Part shown: piece by piece, positions 24,348 through 33,624 of the stretch | How the letters are laid out: every line of letters begins with the position of its first letter | Numbering within the stretch: the first letter of the stretch is position 1 | Assembly: GCA_015055805.1 (NCBI GenBank) | Contig: SVHN01000013.1 | Coordinates: 1-49,379, forward strand | DNA: 49,379 bases | Direction of reading: 5' to 3' | From: Clostridiales bacterium | Lineage (GTDB): Bacteria; Bacillota; Clostridia; Christensenellales; Borkfalkiaceae | Program-made: the position numbers and the translations under genes | The notes under the pieces: generated by a model | Told to the model about the DNA's origin: nothing | Databases searched by the model: none | The model's input: the letters and a program-made list of their open reading frames with translations, nothing else

Positions 24348-25256
24348 CTATTGTTCATCACAGATATCTTTTAACACACTTAAGTAATCGTCTAATCTTG
24401 CGTTTAGATATTCTGCGAAAAGTTTTGTCATTGCTGATAAATCTTTTTTAACGTGATAAGCGTCAAATGCGTCGTAATATCTCTTTCTATCCGTAAACTT
24501 TATATCTATCGGTGGATAGCCTGCTTTCATAAGTTCTAAATTGACAAGTAGTCTACCCGTTCTACCGTTTCCATCAATAAAAGGGTGTATCCCCTCAAAC
24601 TGAATATGAAAATAAGCAAGTTTTTCAGCGATATTTCTATTATCATTTTTATAGTCAGCAAGCAATTCGTTCATTTTTGGCTCTATTAAATAAGGTTGAA
24701 CAGGCTCGTGATAAGCGCCCATAATACGAACGGGAACTTTTCTATACGTGCCTTTATCCATCGGCTTATCGGCAAGAACAAGCGAATGTATCTGCTTAAT
24801 AACGTATTCGGTAAGTTCGGCTTTTTCTTTAACCAAGTCAACCACAAAATAGAAAGCGTCTTTATGACCTACCGCTTCCATATGGTCTTTAAGTGGCTTT
24901 TGGTCAATGGTAAGTCCACGAAGTACCATGTCCGTTTCACGAAGTGTTAAGGTATTCCCCTCAATAGCGTTTGAGTTATAAGTGTACTCAATCATAAAAT
25001 CTTCGTAAAGCCTTTGAACTTCGCCTTCGGTTAGCGGACGACAAGCATCAAGTTCCACCTTTTTCTTTTCTATTAAGGAAACTAAACTTTCACTCGTCTT
25101 AATCCTTCCGTCCTTAGGCTTATCCGCACCGTCGGGTATATACCAAATCTTGCCGATACGATACGCGCCGTTAATTTGACCGTTAGCGCAAAGCGTTCTA
25201 ACACGCCTATCTGAAATATTCCATTTTTCAGCCGCTTGTTTTGAATTCATTGCCAT
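24348..25256 (-). CDS. Fic-domain protein with N-terminal DNA-binding-like domain
   Basis: 302 residues. Residues 1-45 form a MerR/excisionase-like winged helix (AAEKWNISDRRVRTLCANGQI, then GKIWYIP). The Fic core carries the full active site HPFIDGNGRTGR (224-235), so AMP transfer is likely. The inhibitory helix motif SNAIEGN (95-101) precedes it, the class II arrangement in which Glu99 blocks ATP until released. Fic genes are common inside type I restriction loci; targets are unknown. AGGAGA lies 8 nt before ATG 25256. It is the first gene of the defence array and lies behind a promoter with four phased direct repeats, which its own DNA-binding domain may recognise. Confidence 0.85.
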   Translation of the reverse strand: MAMNSKQAAEKWNISDRRVRTLCANGQINGAYRIGKIWYIPDGADKPKDGRIKTSESLVSLIEKKKVELDACRPLTEGEVQRLYEDFMIEYTYNSNAIEGNTLTLRETDMVLRGLTIDQKPLKDHMEAVGHKDAFYFVVDLVKEKAELTEYVIKQIHSLVLADKPMDKGTYRKVPVRIMGAYHEPVQPYLIEPKMNELLADYKNDNRNIAEKLAYFHIQFEGIHPFIDGNGRTGRLLVNLELMKAGYPPIDIKFTDRKRYYDAFDAYHVKKDLSAMTKLFAEYLNARLDDYLSVLKDICDEQ

Positions 25257-25270
25257 AAAAATTTCTCCTT

Positions 25271-25347
25271 ATACGGAATATTATACTCTTTTTGCGGAAC
25301 AATGTCAATATGTTTACGGAATATTTATTTCGTTTTTGCGGAATAAT
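25271..25347 (-). promoter_or_regulatory. Consensus promoter with four phased operator repeats
   Basis: Minus-strand TTGACA (25308-25303), 17-bp spacer and TATAAT (25285-25280). Four direct copies of TTRCGGAAYAWT (plus strand) start at 25271, 25292, 25314 and 25336, spaced 21, 22 and 22 bp, i.e. two helical turns. One copy lies between -35 and -10 and one covers the start region, so bound protein should block transcription. Confidence 0.8.
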
Positions 25348-25366
25348 GTATAATGCCGAATTTTTA

Positions 25367-25391
25367 TTTTAAAATCTTAAAGTGCAATTTA
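25367..25391 (+). repeat. Putative right attachment site (attR)
   Basis: 25 bp matching 7022-7046 at 22 positions (differences at the 10th, 11th and 13th bases). It overlaps the downstream arm of the sugar-operon terminator. AAGTGCAATTT also recurs inverted at 25412-25422, giving the inverted-arm layout usual for tyrosine recombinase core sites. Confidence 0.55.
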
Positions 25392-25425
25392 AAAATGCGT
25401 TTTGCACTTTAAAATTGCACTTTAA
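25377..25425 (-). terminator. Terminator of the sugar operon
   Basis: Perfect 14-bp arms TTAAAGTGCAATTT (25377-25390) and AAATTGCACTTTAA (25412-25425) around a 21-nt loop, 15 bp after the stop of the last operon gene, then an AT-rich run. It is AT-rich for a terminator, so efficiency is uncertain. Confidence 0.5.
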
Positions 25426-25439
25426 ATTAAGCTGATTTT

Positions 25440-27395
25440 TTATGAACGGTTTATCTTTTCTAAACATTCGGATATTATTACCGCCGCTACCGACGCAAAC
25501 CCGTGATTACAACTTGCCGTTGGTCTATTGTGTTCCCAAAGCGTTCCCGTCTTTTTTGCCATTTCATAAAAATAATCAAGGCACTCGTCAAGGACTCTTT
25601 GATATTCACCTTCGCTACATAACCAAAACAATCGCAAATAATTCCCGATAAACATATTGCTTTTTCCGATGTCAGGGTATTCATTCTTCCTTTTAGGTCC
25701 AAACTCAGTAATCATTTTATTCTTAAATTCTTCGCTTGGACAAAGCCCTGTAAACAATGCGTAGTATTGACAAGTTTCACTTATATGGTCTTCTCTGCGC
25801 ATCAACGAGCCATTTTCACGGGTAGAATTATCACAAAAAAATTCACCATTAAAAGACATTTCAACTATTTTGTTTTTAAGTTTTTGAGCTTTTTCTTTTG
25901 CCGCCGTATCTTCATATAAACGATAAATACACTCAAGCACATACGCATAAAGCATATTTGATGGATAATTTACCCCACGAGTGTATTCAGGTGTATTACA
26001 AACACTCCATTCAATAAACACCCAACTTGGCAAATTTTCCAAAAGGCCTATTTCATTCTCGTAACTTTTGAAAAAATCCACAACGCCGTAAACTTTATCT
26101 TTAGCTTTATTAACCGTTTCCATGTCACCCGTTCTATCGTAATAATCTAAAATTTCCACGATAAACCACATTGCCCAGTTAGGTATATAAAGATTTCTTC
26201 TATGTTCGGCAGGAAAGCATTTAGGAAGCATACCCCTATCAATTTCTGGCGTTTCTGCAATAAGTACGTTTTCAATAAAAGCTTTTTCTATGACGTTATT
26301 ACCACAAAAAAATTTTTCCGCCTTGCCCGTAAAATACGAATCGCATAACCATCCTGCACGTTCTCTTGACGGACAATCCATAAAGATATCAATAGCATTT
26401 TGCCTAAACGTATGCTTGGCCGCATCTATAACCACTTTCGCTTTTGGGTTGTTTAACGCCATTTCAACTTTTGCGTTTTTATTTTCAAGCGTGATAATAG
26501 CAGGGGAAAAATTTGCCGAGCCTTCCGTTTTATAAACAATCTTTAAATGCTTACAGGAATACGGCTCAAAAGTTAAAATTTCAAATTCGCCTTGCGGAAG
26601 TTTTAACAATATAAATTCATTACACCCACTACGCCTTAACGTCCATTTTCCGCCTTCACAGTATTCTTCAAAAAATATCAACACGTCCGTAGACTTTGTA
26701 ACGTTCCCCTTAATCGAAATAAACCCTGTATGAATTCGGTCATATTCATATTCTTTATAACAGTAACCGCACCAGTCTTTTTCAATCAAATCATTTTTAA
26801 CAGAAAAACAACTTTGATAAGAATCATAAGAAGTTACAATATCTCTAATATTTTTAAAACCATAAAAAACGCCTTCGTCCTTTTTTCTAGGTTCAACGCA
26901 AGCGTAATTTCCAAAATCTTCTATTTCATCTATGATTTTAGGCCCAGCAACAGAAAAGGTTTCAACGGAAGTGAAGGTTTTTTGAGTTAAATCGAAGATT
27001 TCAACAAACCCCCTTTGCGCACTAAATCTTGGCGAAGCCGTTACTATACTATTATCTATGTAACAATCAAAATCTGATGCAGAGTATATAATTTTTTGGT
27101 CTTTTTTTAGTTCAGCTCCAAAAAACGGTTTTTGCAAATCGCACATATAATTGGCAATGCCGTAAGATACAACTTTTATTTTTATATTCTTTACACCGCC
27201 AACGTTTATAGTTCGTGGACGCACGTAACCAGACGCAGTACGAGCAGGTCCGTAACAGTTAAATTTCCCATCCAAATAAACCTGATAAAAATCGACCGCA
27301 CAAACTACTAGCGTATCGCAATTTTCTTTAATGTATAAATTAAATTCAAGTCGTTGATTCTTTTGATTTGGTAAATCTCCCCAAATAAATTCCAT
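25440..27395 (-). CDS. GH78-like alpha-L-rhamnosidase
   Basis: 651 residues, no signal peptide, so cytosolic. N-terminal beta-sandwich domains (about 1-320) precede an (alpha/alpha)6-barrel with the GH78-type signature DCPSRERAGWLCDSY (340-354), where an Asp/Glu cluster supplies the general acid, and RGMLPKCFP and NWAMWFIVEILDYY segments. Inverting cleavage of terminal alpha-L-rhamnose is the family reaction; true substrate is not proven. GAGG lies 6 nt before ATG 27395. It is the last gene of the apparent ten-gene operon starting at 43593. Confidence 0.78.
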   Translation of the reverse strand: MEFIWGDLPNQKNQRLEFNLYIKENCDTLVVCAVDFYQVYLDGKFNCYGPARTASGYVRPRTINVGGVKNIKIKVVSYGIANYMCDLQKPFFGAELKKDQKIIYSASDFDCYIDNSIVTASPRFSAQRGFVEIFDLTQKTFTSVETFSVAGPKIIDEIEDFGNYACVEPRKKDEGVFYGFKNIRDIVTSYDSYQSCFSVKNDLIEKDWCGYCYKEYEYDRIHTGFISIKGNVTKSTDVLIFFEEYCEGGKWTLRRSGCNEFILLKLPQGEFEILTFEPYSCKHLKIVYKTEGSANFSPAIITLENKNAKVEMALNNPKAKVVIDAAKHTFRQNAIDIFMDCPSRERAGWLCDSYFTGKAEKFFCGNNVIEKAFIENVLIAETPEIDRGMLPKCFPAEHRRNLYIPNWAMWFIVEILDYYDRTGDMETVNKAKDKVYGVVDFFKSYENEIGLLENLPSWVFIEWSVCNTPEYTRGVNYPSNMLYAYVLECIYRLYEDTAAKEKAQKLKNKIVEMSFNGEFFCDNSTRENGSLMRREDHISETCQYYALFTGLCPSEEFKNKMITEFGPKRKNEYPDIGKSNMFIGNYLRLFWLCSEGEYQRVLDECLDYFYEMAKKTGTLWEHNRPTASCNHGFASVAAVIISECLEKINRS

Positions 27396-27410
27396 AATTG
27401 CCTCATTAAA

Positions 27411-28841
27411 TTATTTTTTGAGTGGTACGAAATAGACAGCCTCACCCTGCGATAACTTCCAAGTAATCTTTCCGTTATCAAGTTCTTTTTCCGTCCATTT
27501 ACCGTTTATAAACGCATTTACGCTTTTAAATTCGGGCTTTAACCATACGTCAACGTTCATTGCCGACGGATCAATTTTGTAAGGGCTATCTATGGCGTTA
27601 AGCACCATATAAATATAAGTATTATCGCCGTTTTTTTCTAATTCCGTTATGAGTAAAACGTCTTTATCACAAGAAAAATTGCTTACGCATTTAAATTCAT
27701 AAGTATTGTCGAAAGGCGCGGTTGGCTCTAAAATTTTATTGCCATCAAAAATTCCTTCGCTTGCTAAATAATCTTTTTCGCACCGCTTTACGCTGTCGTG
27801 AATAAGTATTCTTGCCCCTGTATAATCATAGTTAAATAACACTGGTTCTAACGATTTAGCGTGTTCAATCGCCGATTGCGCAAAGTAAAATATATGTGTT
27901 TTTTCACACCCTTCGGTTATAAATGAACTCCCGTCTTGTGTTCTATAAGGTGACTCTGGTTCAGAATTCATAGTTTCAAAAGTATAGAACGCTACGTCAC
28001 GAACGCCAAACCCTAACACACTATTCATTTGTAAAAACATTTCGTTAACAGTCGCAATACGCCTATAACCTGCTTGCGCAGTAATGTTTGTTTTATGATA
28101 CATTTCAAACGACTGAATAACGAAAGCTAATCGCGCACCGTGTTTTTTACAAACCTTGTTTAGAATTTGCAAACTCGAATAATAACCTGCTAAAAATCTA
28201 CCGCCTATATTACTCGGTCTAAACGGATAATTGTCAACGCATACAATATCCGCTCCTGTACTCTCCAAGAAAGCGTCTACGTAATTTTCATACAGTTGGC
28301 TTTCCGTCATATTCTTATAATCGGGGTGCATTAAGAAGTACGCATTTAAAATCATAGGATTGAGATTCATCTGAATATAAAAATCATCTCGTCCGTATTC
28401 TTTTGCAACTTTTTTTATCGCGCGGTAGACGTACCCAAAACTATTAACGTACCCGATATCAGGCTCGTCGTGAAGCCCAAGCCCTAAAAGCATAGGTTCT
28501 TTAACGTAATCTTTCATGCAAAAACGAACGTAGTCTAAAAGTTCGTCTTCGGTTTGAAAACGGAAATCTTTGCCCTTGCCGATAAGATTATCTTTTAAAT
28601 CCACCAACCCTTCGTATAATCTTTGGTCGCGAATTATAATCTTTTCTATGCCGACTTCTTTTGCTAGTTCAAAGCATTTTTGCGCAGAAGAACCAGCCCA
28701 AGGCTCGTCACCATTAAGACAATATGACAACCACCCCGTAAGATATAGAGTTGTAAGACCACTTTCCTTATAAGCCGTAAATCTTTCTTTGTTTGCCTCA
28801 GCGCTCTTTGCCCCTGGCACGTTGTACGCATACAAGTTCAT
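27411..28841 (-). CDS. TIM-barrel-like glycoside hydrolase of unknown family
   Basis: 476 residues, cytosolic. The sequence alternates beta strands and helices in a way that suggests a (beta/alpha)8 barrel, with candidate catalytic acids in LHDEPD (about 115-120 region) and FYTFETM (about 300), then a C-terminal beta domain (from about 385). I cannot name a family; clan GH-A (GH2/GH42/GH39-like) is the nearest idea. I prefer ATG 28841 as start because GGGAG lies 7 nt upstream; the in-frame ATG at 28862 has no ribosome site. A hairpin lies between this gene and the preceding one. Confidence 0.65.
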   Translation of the reverse strand: MNLYAYNVPGAKSAEANKERFTAYKESGLTTLYLTGWLSYCLNGDEPWAGSSAQKCFELAKEVGIEKIIIRDQRLYEGLVDLKDNLIGKGKDFRFQTEDELLDYVRFCMKDYVKEPMLLGLGLHDEPDIGYVNSFGYVYRAIKKVAKEYGRDDFYIQMNLNPMILNAYFLMHPDYKNMTESQLYENYVDAFLESTGADIVCVDNYPFRPSNIGGRFLAGYYSSLQILNKVCKKHGARLAFVIQSFEMYHKTNITAQAGYRRIATVNEMFLQMNSVLGFGVRDVAFYTFETMNSEPESPYRTQDGSSFITEGCEKTHIFYFAQSAIEHAKSLEPVLFNYDYTGARILIHDSVKRCEKDYLASEGIFDGNKILEPTAPFDNTYEFKCVSNFSCDKDVLLITELEKNGDNTYIYMVLNAIDSPYKIDPSAMNVDVWLKPEFKSVNAFINGKWTEKELDNGKITWKLSQGEAVYFVPLKK

Positions 28842-28864
28842 ATCCGTTCTCCCGTGTTTCATTA

Positions 28865-28897
28865 GAATACACGGATTATTCTTTAACCCGTGTATTC
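28865..28897 (-). other. Intergenic hairpin with possible alternative pairing
   Basis: Perfect 10-bp arms (28865-28874 with 28888-28897), not followed by a T-run on the transcribed strand. The arm CCGTGTATTC can also pair with ACACGGG next to the ribosome site of the downstream gene (28851-28857). It may protect or stabilise the upstream message or tune translation of the next gene. Confidence 0.5.
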
Positions 28898-28907
28898 GCT
28901 TTTGCTT

Positions 28908-31900
28908 TTATGACAATTTTATAATACCGTCTTTTGAAACGTAACTATTCGCTCCAAGGACTTCCATCCAACCACGAACAGTTAAAGTTTCGTATGTTCC
29001 CGTGCCACCGCGGTTATCCCATAGCCATTGCGGCGTGGGCCACAATGCTACTGACGGATTAATGAGTTGATAACAATCTTGTCTAACGCCGTTTTGTCCG
29101 TGATGCGCCATTTGAACTATATCTGAAGAAAGTTCTTCTGCCTTGTTTGCAACCAGCCAGTTGCCTAAATCAGTTCCTGCATCACCAAGGAATAATACCG
29201 ACTTTTCGGTAGTGATAAGTTTATAGATTACCGAAGTATTGTTTCCGTAATTTTTGGTAAACGTGCCGTTATCGGTAGGTGTGTATAATATATCAAACGT
29301 TGCCGAACCAAAAACTATGCTCTGTCCTGTAACAGGGCGTATTACTGGAATGTTTGCCGTTTCAAGCGCGTTGAAAAGATTAGTTCTTGCAGTAGCATCA
29401 GCCTCGCCACTACCTGAATCATACCCAGCACCAGCTGCTGCCTCCCATTTATCATTAGTGGGGATATCGTGATATACGCTTAAAATCTCAACTTCGCCAC
29501 GATTAATAACTTCGCTTATCGCACTTATATGATCAATGTGTCCGTGAGTTAAAAGCCATGCGGTTACAACGGGTTTTTCAACATTTGGCTGTAAAACTTT
29601 TAGCATATCTATTATGTTCTCAGCATCTTCTGTATATCCACCGTCAATCACGATAATCTCTCCGTCAGAATTAACGACGATAAAACTCATATTTTGAGTA
29701 GAAGTTGCGCACGGCAACATATAAACGGTGTTACCACCTAGACCTTGTTCTGAACGAATAAAAGAATATTCTAAAAGATTATTATACTTAATTTTAACGT
29801 TGTCCACAAAAACGTTCACCCCACTCAAATCCCCTATTCCGTCCACCTTAAATGAAAGATCAAGATAGTTTTCAATATCGGTAGATACTGGAATATCAAC
29901 GGTAATTTCCGTCCACGCACCGCTTTCAACTGCTGTTTGCGCATTGTCTAAATAGGTGTAAGGCTCACCATTAGCGTTTGTAATCTTTAGGTTAGACCCA
30001 GCAGGCGCATCTAAATACACCTGCATATTAAGGGAAATTATATCTCCTTTAACGTAACTTGCAATAGGTTTAAATCCATAAAGATTAAATTTTGCCACTT
30101 GACTTAAATTAGAAATTTTAAGCGAACGCGCACCCTTGAACGCCTTTTCAGAACTTATTTCAGCGACTCCACCGTTTTTAGCGGTAAAAGTTGTGCCGAT
30201 ATCCGTTTCAAAATCAATCTCGTTAGTGTTTACCGCGCCTGAAAAATACGGCTGACTATAACTAAAAGTCGTCTTATTACTTGCGCCTTTTACTGCACCG
30301 TAAAGAACTATGCTACCAGCGTCTACTTCACCTGCCATAAGTGAAGTTTCAATCATTTCGTCGTAAATAACGCTATCCGCTGTCACACTATAAAGATAAA
30401 TATCAATCATAAGTTTACCTAAATCGCTTACAGCAGTACCTACCGTTAATTTATAGGTAGTATCAGGCGTAGTATCTAGTCCCATTTGCGATAAATAGGG
30501 ATAAGACGCTTCATCATAACTGCTCGTGCCTGAATTCCAACTGTACCCAAGCAATTTTGCTATTTGTCCACCGTGATCGGAATAGGCATTATTGCTAGTA
30601 ACCCCGTCACCTAAATCGTTTATTCTATTAGGTCCATAAATTGCTAATGCGCGAATATAGTTAGAATTTGTATTTGCACAAACAATACCGTTCATTAGTA
30701 TTACGCCCTTACCGCCATCGCTAGTTAAATCACCATTAATTTGATCAGCAAAGAACATAACGTTTGGCATATTGTTACCAGTATAAGTTAAATCAATATA
30801 AGTACCTATACCATAATCACCTTTAAGGGCAACGTAGCTATTACTATGTTGACCAACGTGATATACGTAACCACCAGCAGAAACGTTTCCATCAAGAGTA
30901 ACCAACCCGTCACTGTTAAAGGTTGCACCACTTGTCATAAGGTTGTTTTCTACTTGATACGGTTTTGTGTAACTAAACGTTGTAGTGTTAGCACTTGGCA
31001 TCCCGTATACAACAATGTTATCCGCAGTCACGTCAGTAGTTTTTAGCGAAGTCACTTTATAAATACTATAAATTAATTCGCCTGTTTCCGCATTATAAAG
31101 TTTTGCATCTACACCCAAGTAGCCATTATTATCAAACGTTCCTACTACGTATTTAAGTTTAGTGGTTGCATAAGTAGTGCTTAATTGAGTATATGACATT
31201 GCACATCCATCATCTTCTTTCGTCAAATACCCTGCCTTATCTTTGTACGCCCCCGTAACATTATCGTTTGTAACTTTTATTCTATCTGGCCCCCAAATCC
31301 TAAACGTTTCTTTGCCGTGATTTATGTTTGAATTAGGTAGCCATATACCATTAGAGAATAACAATCCCTTATTATCCGTTACGTCACCAGTTCTGGTCGT
31401 TGAAGTACCATTAGTTGTTGCCGTGAACGACTCATAATTGAGAATATAACCGTTAATATTGTTTGCAAAGAACATTACTTGCGGCATATTTGCGCCAGTA
31501 AAATAGAAATCCATATACGTTCCGACACCATATTCACCCTTAAACGCAATATATCTATGCGTATCGCCCACTCTTTGGAATAGGTGATTAACACCACCAT
31601 CACCACCTACAGTAGATCCGGCAAGCGTTACTGAACCATCAGCATTAAAGGTTGCGCCGTCGGTAACAAAATCAGCACCTGAATTATACGGTTTAGAGTA
31701 GGTAAACTGTGTGGTTGTGCTTGCACCTTTAACCGCACCGTAAATAACGATATTACCTGCATCAATAGAACTTGTTGCAAGCCCTGTAGATTCTCTAACA
31801 ACACCGATAATATCGTTAGTTTCGGCATTAAAAAGTGTTGCATCAATCATAAGTTCGCCTTGATTGTCGTAAGTTCCCACAGTATATTTTAAGTTTGTAG

Positions 31901-33620
31901 ACGCATATTGATTTTTTAGTCCCGTATGTGTAAATACGTTATATCCAGCATCAGTTTCATTGTACTCTTTGTAAACGAGCGACGTAGTTTTGACTTTACT
32001 GCCTAACAACGAGTTATAGAAATCCGTAGAATTTACGTTTATTCTATTAGGTCCGTAAACCATAAAGTAATTGCGCGTACCATTACTTACAGCATTATTA
32101 TTCTCGCCTTCAAAACCGTTGGTTATAATTAAGCCTTTTTCATTTGATGGTGCACCAACCGTATCTGCACCTGTTCCAGAGTATGAAGAATATCCGGTCA
32201 TGTTGCCGTTTATCTTATCTGCAAAAAACATAACTGACGGCATATTGTTTCCCGTAAAGTAAAAATCGATATACGTTCCAACACCGTATTCACCGGCAAT
32301 AGCAACGTAATTATTATTTGATATAGCATCAAACGTTTGATAAAATCTTCCCGGCGCTTTAACTACGTCAACACCGTCAATAGTTGCACCGTTCTCCGTG
32401 ATAATCGCACCCTTTGCGATAGTTGCGCTTACCTTAATATCACCGTCAACAGCATACTTGTCCGTTTTCCTTTCTCCGTTATAAAGCATTGCTTTAGGAT
32501 TAGAATAAACGTAATAATTATCTCCGTCCTTAGATATAGAATATGGTGAAGTATAATATTCTGTATTATTTGCTACGACGATAGAACTGTTTTCGAGTTT
32601 AACGTCTGCAACGCCGTCCATATAGGTTTTGGCAATCTTAAGACCGTCGCTGTCTAAGGTAGTAAATTTACCATTTACTTCGTACGAATACTTTTCTTGG
32701 TCGTATTCATTAGACCTATCGTTATATACCAAACTTGAAACTTCGTAAATATTCCTTGCGTAACCTACGTTTCTTTCCGCATACAGATAATATTTTTCGT
32801 TATAAACTTCTGCGCCACTAACAACTTCGTCACTTTCTATTTCAATATACACTATACCTTCAAAGTCTGTCGTGTAGTTGTGATCTTTTAAATTGGTTAT
32901 ACCGAAGATAGTTTCAATCAGCGAGTGTGCGAAAAGCCAGTGCATATCGCGAACAGGGTGATTTAGTTTGTTTGCGAGAATTTCCGTAGTTTTTACGCCG
33001 TTCTCGTTCAAAATCTTCCATTTTCTGTAACAATCACACACTTTAACGCCGTGTTCTTTTGCCGTTTTAATTCCCGCCTCAACGTATTTATCAAGATCGC
33101 CTTGGTTTTGAATATTTGAAAACCAGTCTGCAAGCCTTAAAAAGAGCGGTGCAGTCAAGTGACAACTTGTTTCAGTATTCATCATGTTAGGCGTCATAAA
33201 GATCACTTCACTACCCGACGCGGTTAGCCTATCGAATATATCGCCTAGCGCAGAAGTGTAGTCGCTTATTTTATCCAAGCCGTGCGTACTGTCGTTTAGC
33301 CCAAAACAAACAATCGTCAAATCGGGGTGATATCTTAAAACGTCGCGTTCCAACCTTATTGCGCCGTTAGCTGCCGAGCCACCACTTATACCGCTGTCAA
33401 TAATATTTACTTGCACGTTGGGAAAAAGGGTAGCAAAAATCTTTTTGAGTTTATACGCATAAGAATTTTCATTATCGAAAACCGTTTCTAAAGTTTCGGG
33501 GCTTGTGAGATAACACTCAAAACAACCCTGTGTTACGCTATCGCCTAAAAAGGCTATGGTAACGCTTTCCTGCCCGTACAAATCGCCTTGTTTCAACCTA
33601 AACTTTTCTAAAACTTTCAT
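28908..33620 (-). CDS. SGNH hydrolase / triple beta-repeat / metallo-beta-lactamase fusion
   Basis: 1570 residues. N-terminal SGNH/GDSL hydrolase (about 18-240): GDSVTQG with Ser28, block III GLND (107-110), and NHP His221. Then an all-beta linker region (about 250-420), three related units of about 240-250 residues each with a GEYGVGTYxDFYxTGxNMPxVMFFA motif (near 443, 695 and 934), a carbohydrate-binding-like sandwich (about 1130-1290), and a ComEC/Rec2-like metallo-beta-lactamase domain with HGHIDH (1359-1364), GDAG (about 1479) and MAHHG (about 1507). Both catalytic domains look complete. There is no signal peptide, unusual for such beta-rich architecture. Deacetylation of a sugar and a hydrolytic second step are plausible; nothing proves it. 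Confidence 0.78.
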   Translation of the reverse strand: MKVLEKFRLKQGDLYGQESVTIAFLGDSVTQGCFECYLTSPETLETVFDNENSYAYKLKKIFATLFPNVQVNIIDSGISGGSAANGAIRLERDVLRYHPDLTIVCFGLNDSTHGLDKISDYTSALGDIFDRLTASGSEVIFMTPNMMNTETSCHLTAPLFLRLADWFSNIQNQGDLDKYVEAGIKTAKEHGVKVCDCYRKWKILNENGVKTTEILANKLNHPVRDMHWLFAHSLIETIFGITNLKDHNYTTDFEGIVYIEIESDEVVSGAEVYNEKYYLYAERNVGYARNIYEVSSLVYNDRSNEYDQEKYSYEVNGKFTTLDSDGLKIAKTYMDGVADVKLENSSIVVANNTEYYTSPYSISKDGDNYYVYSNPKAMLYNGERKTDKYAVDGDIKVSATIAKGAIITENGATIDGVDVVKAPGRFYQTFDAISNNNYVAIAGEYGVGTYIDFYFTGNNMPSVMFFADKINGNMTGYSSYSGTGADTVGAPSNEKGLIITNGFEGENNNAVSNGTRNYFMVYGPNRINVNSTDFYNSLLGSKVKTTSLVYKEYNETDAGYNVFTHTGLKNQYASTNLKYTVGTYDNQGELMIDATLFNAETNDIIGVVRESTGLATSSIDAGNIVIYGAVKGASTTTQFTYSKPYNSGADFVTDGATFNADGSVTLAGSTVGGDGGVNHLFQRVGDTHRYIAFKGEYGVGTYMDFYFTGANMPQVMFFANNINGYILNYESFTATTNGTSTTRTGDVTDNKGLLFSNGIWLPNSNINHGKETFRIWGPDRIKVTNDNVTGAYKDKAGYLTKEDDGCAMSYTQLSTTYATTKLKYVVGTFDNNGYLGVDAKLYNAETGELIYSIYKVTSLKTTDVTADNIVVYGMPSANTTTFSYTKPYQVENNLMTSGATFNSDGLVTLDGNVSAGGYVYHVGQHSNSYVALKGDYGIGTYIDLTYTGNNMPNVMFFADQINGDLTSDGGKGVILMNGIVCANTNSNYIRALAIYGPNRINDLGDGVTSNNAYSDHGGQIAKLLGYSWNSGTSSYDEASYPYLSQMGLDTTPDTTYKLTVGTAVSDLGKLMIDIYLYSVTADSVIYDEMIETSLMAGEVDAGSIVLYGAVKGASNKTTFSYSQPYFSGAVNTNEIDFETDIGTTFTAKNGGVAEISSEKAFKGARSLKISNLSQVAKFNLYGFKPIASYVKGDIISLNMQVYLDAPAGSNLKITNANGEPYTYLDNAQTAVESGAWTEITVDIPVSTDIENYLDLSFKVDGIGDLSGVNVFVDNVKIKYNNLLEYSFIRSEQGLGGNTVYMLPCATSTQNMSFIVVNSDGEIIVIDGGYTEDAENIIDMLKVLQPNVEKPVVTAWLLTHGHIDHISAISEVINRGEVEILSVYHDIPTNDKWEAAAGAGYDSGSGEADATARTNLFNALETANIPVIRPVTGQSIVFGSATFDILYTPTDNGTFTKNYGNNTSVIYKLITTEKSVLFLGDAGTDLGNWLVANKAEELSSDIVQMAHHGQNGVRQDCYQLINPSVALWPTPQWLWDNRGGTGTYETLTVRGWMEVLGANSYVSKDGIIKLS

Positions 33621-33624
33621 AATA

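Larger units (their letters stand above)
7022..25391. mobile_element. Putative integrated defence island (~18.4 kb)
   Basis: The boundaries are the two imperfect 25-bp direct repeats (7022-7046, 25367-25391). The content fits a mobile genomic island: tyrosine integrase at one end, TnpV, HTH-nucleotidyltransferase/metallopeptidase pair, type I restriction genes, two KAP NTPases, ImmA-type peptidase, PARIS-like pair and Fic, with an IS110 insertion. Every gene is on the minus strand. No conjugation, replication or capsid genes are present, so it would depend on a helper or be sedentary. The flanks are housekeeping (tRNAs) and metabolic (sugar operon). Confidence 0.55.
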
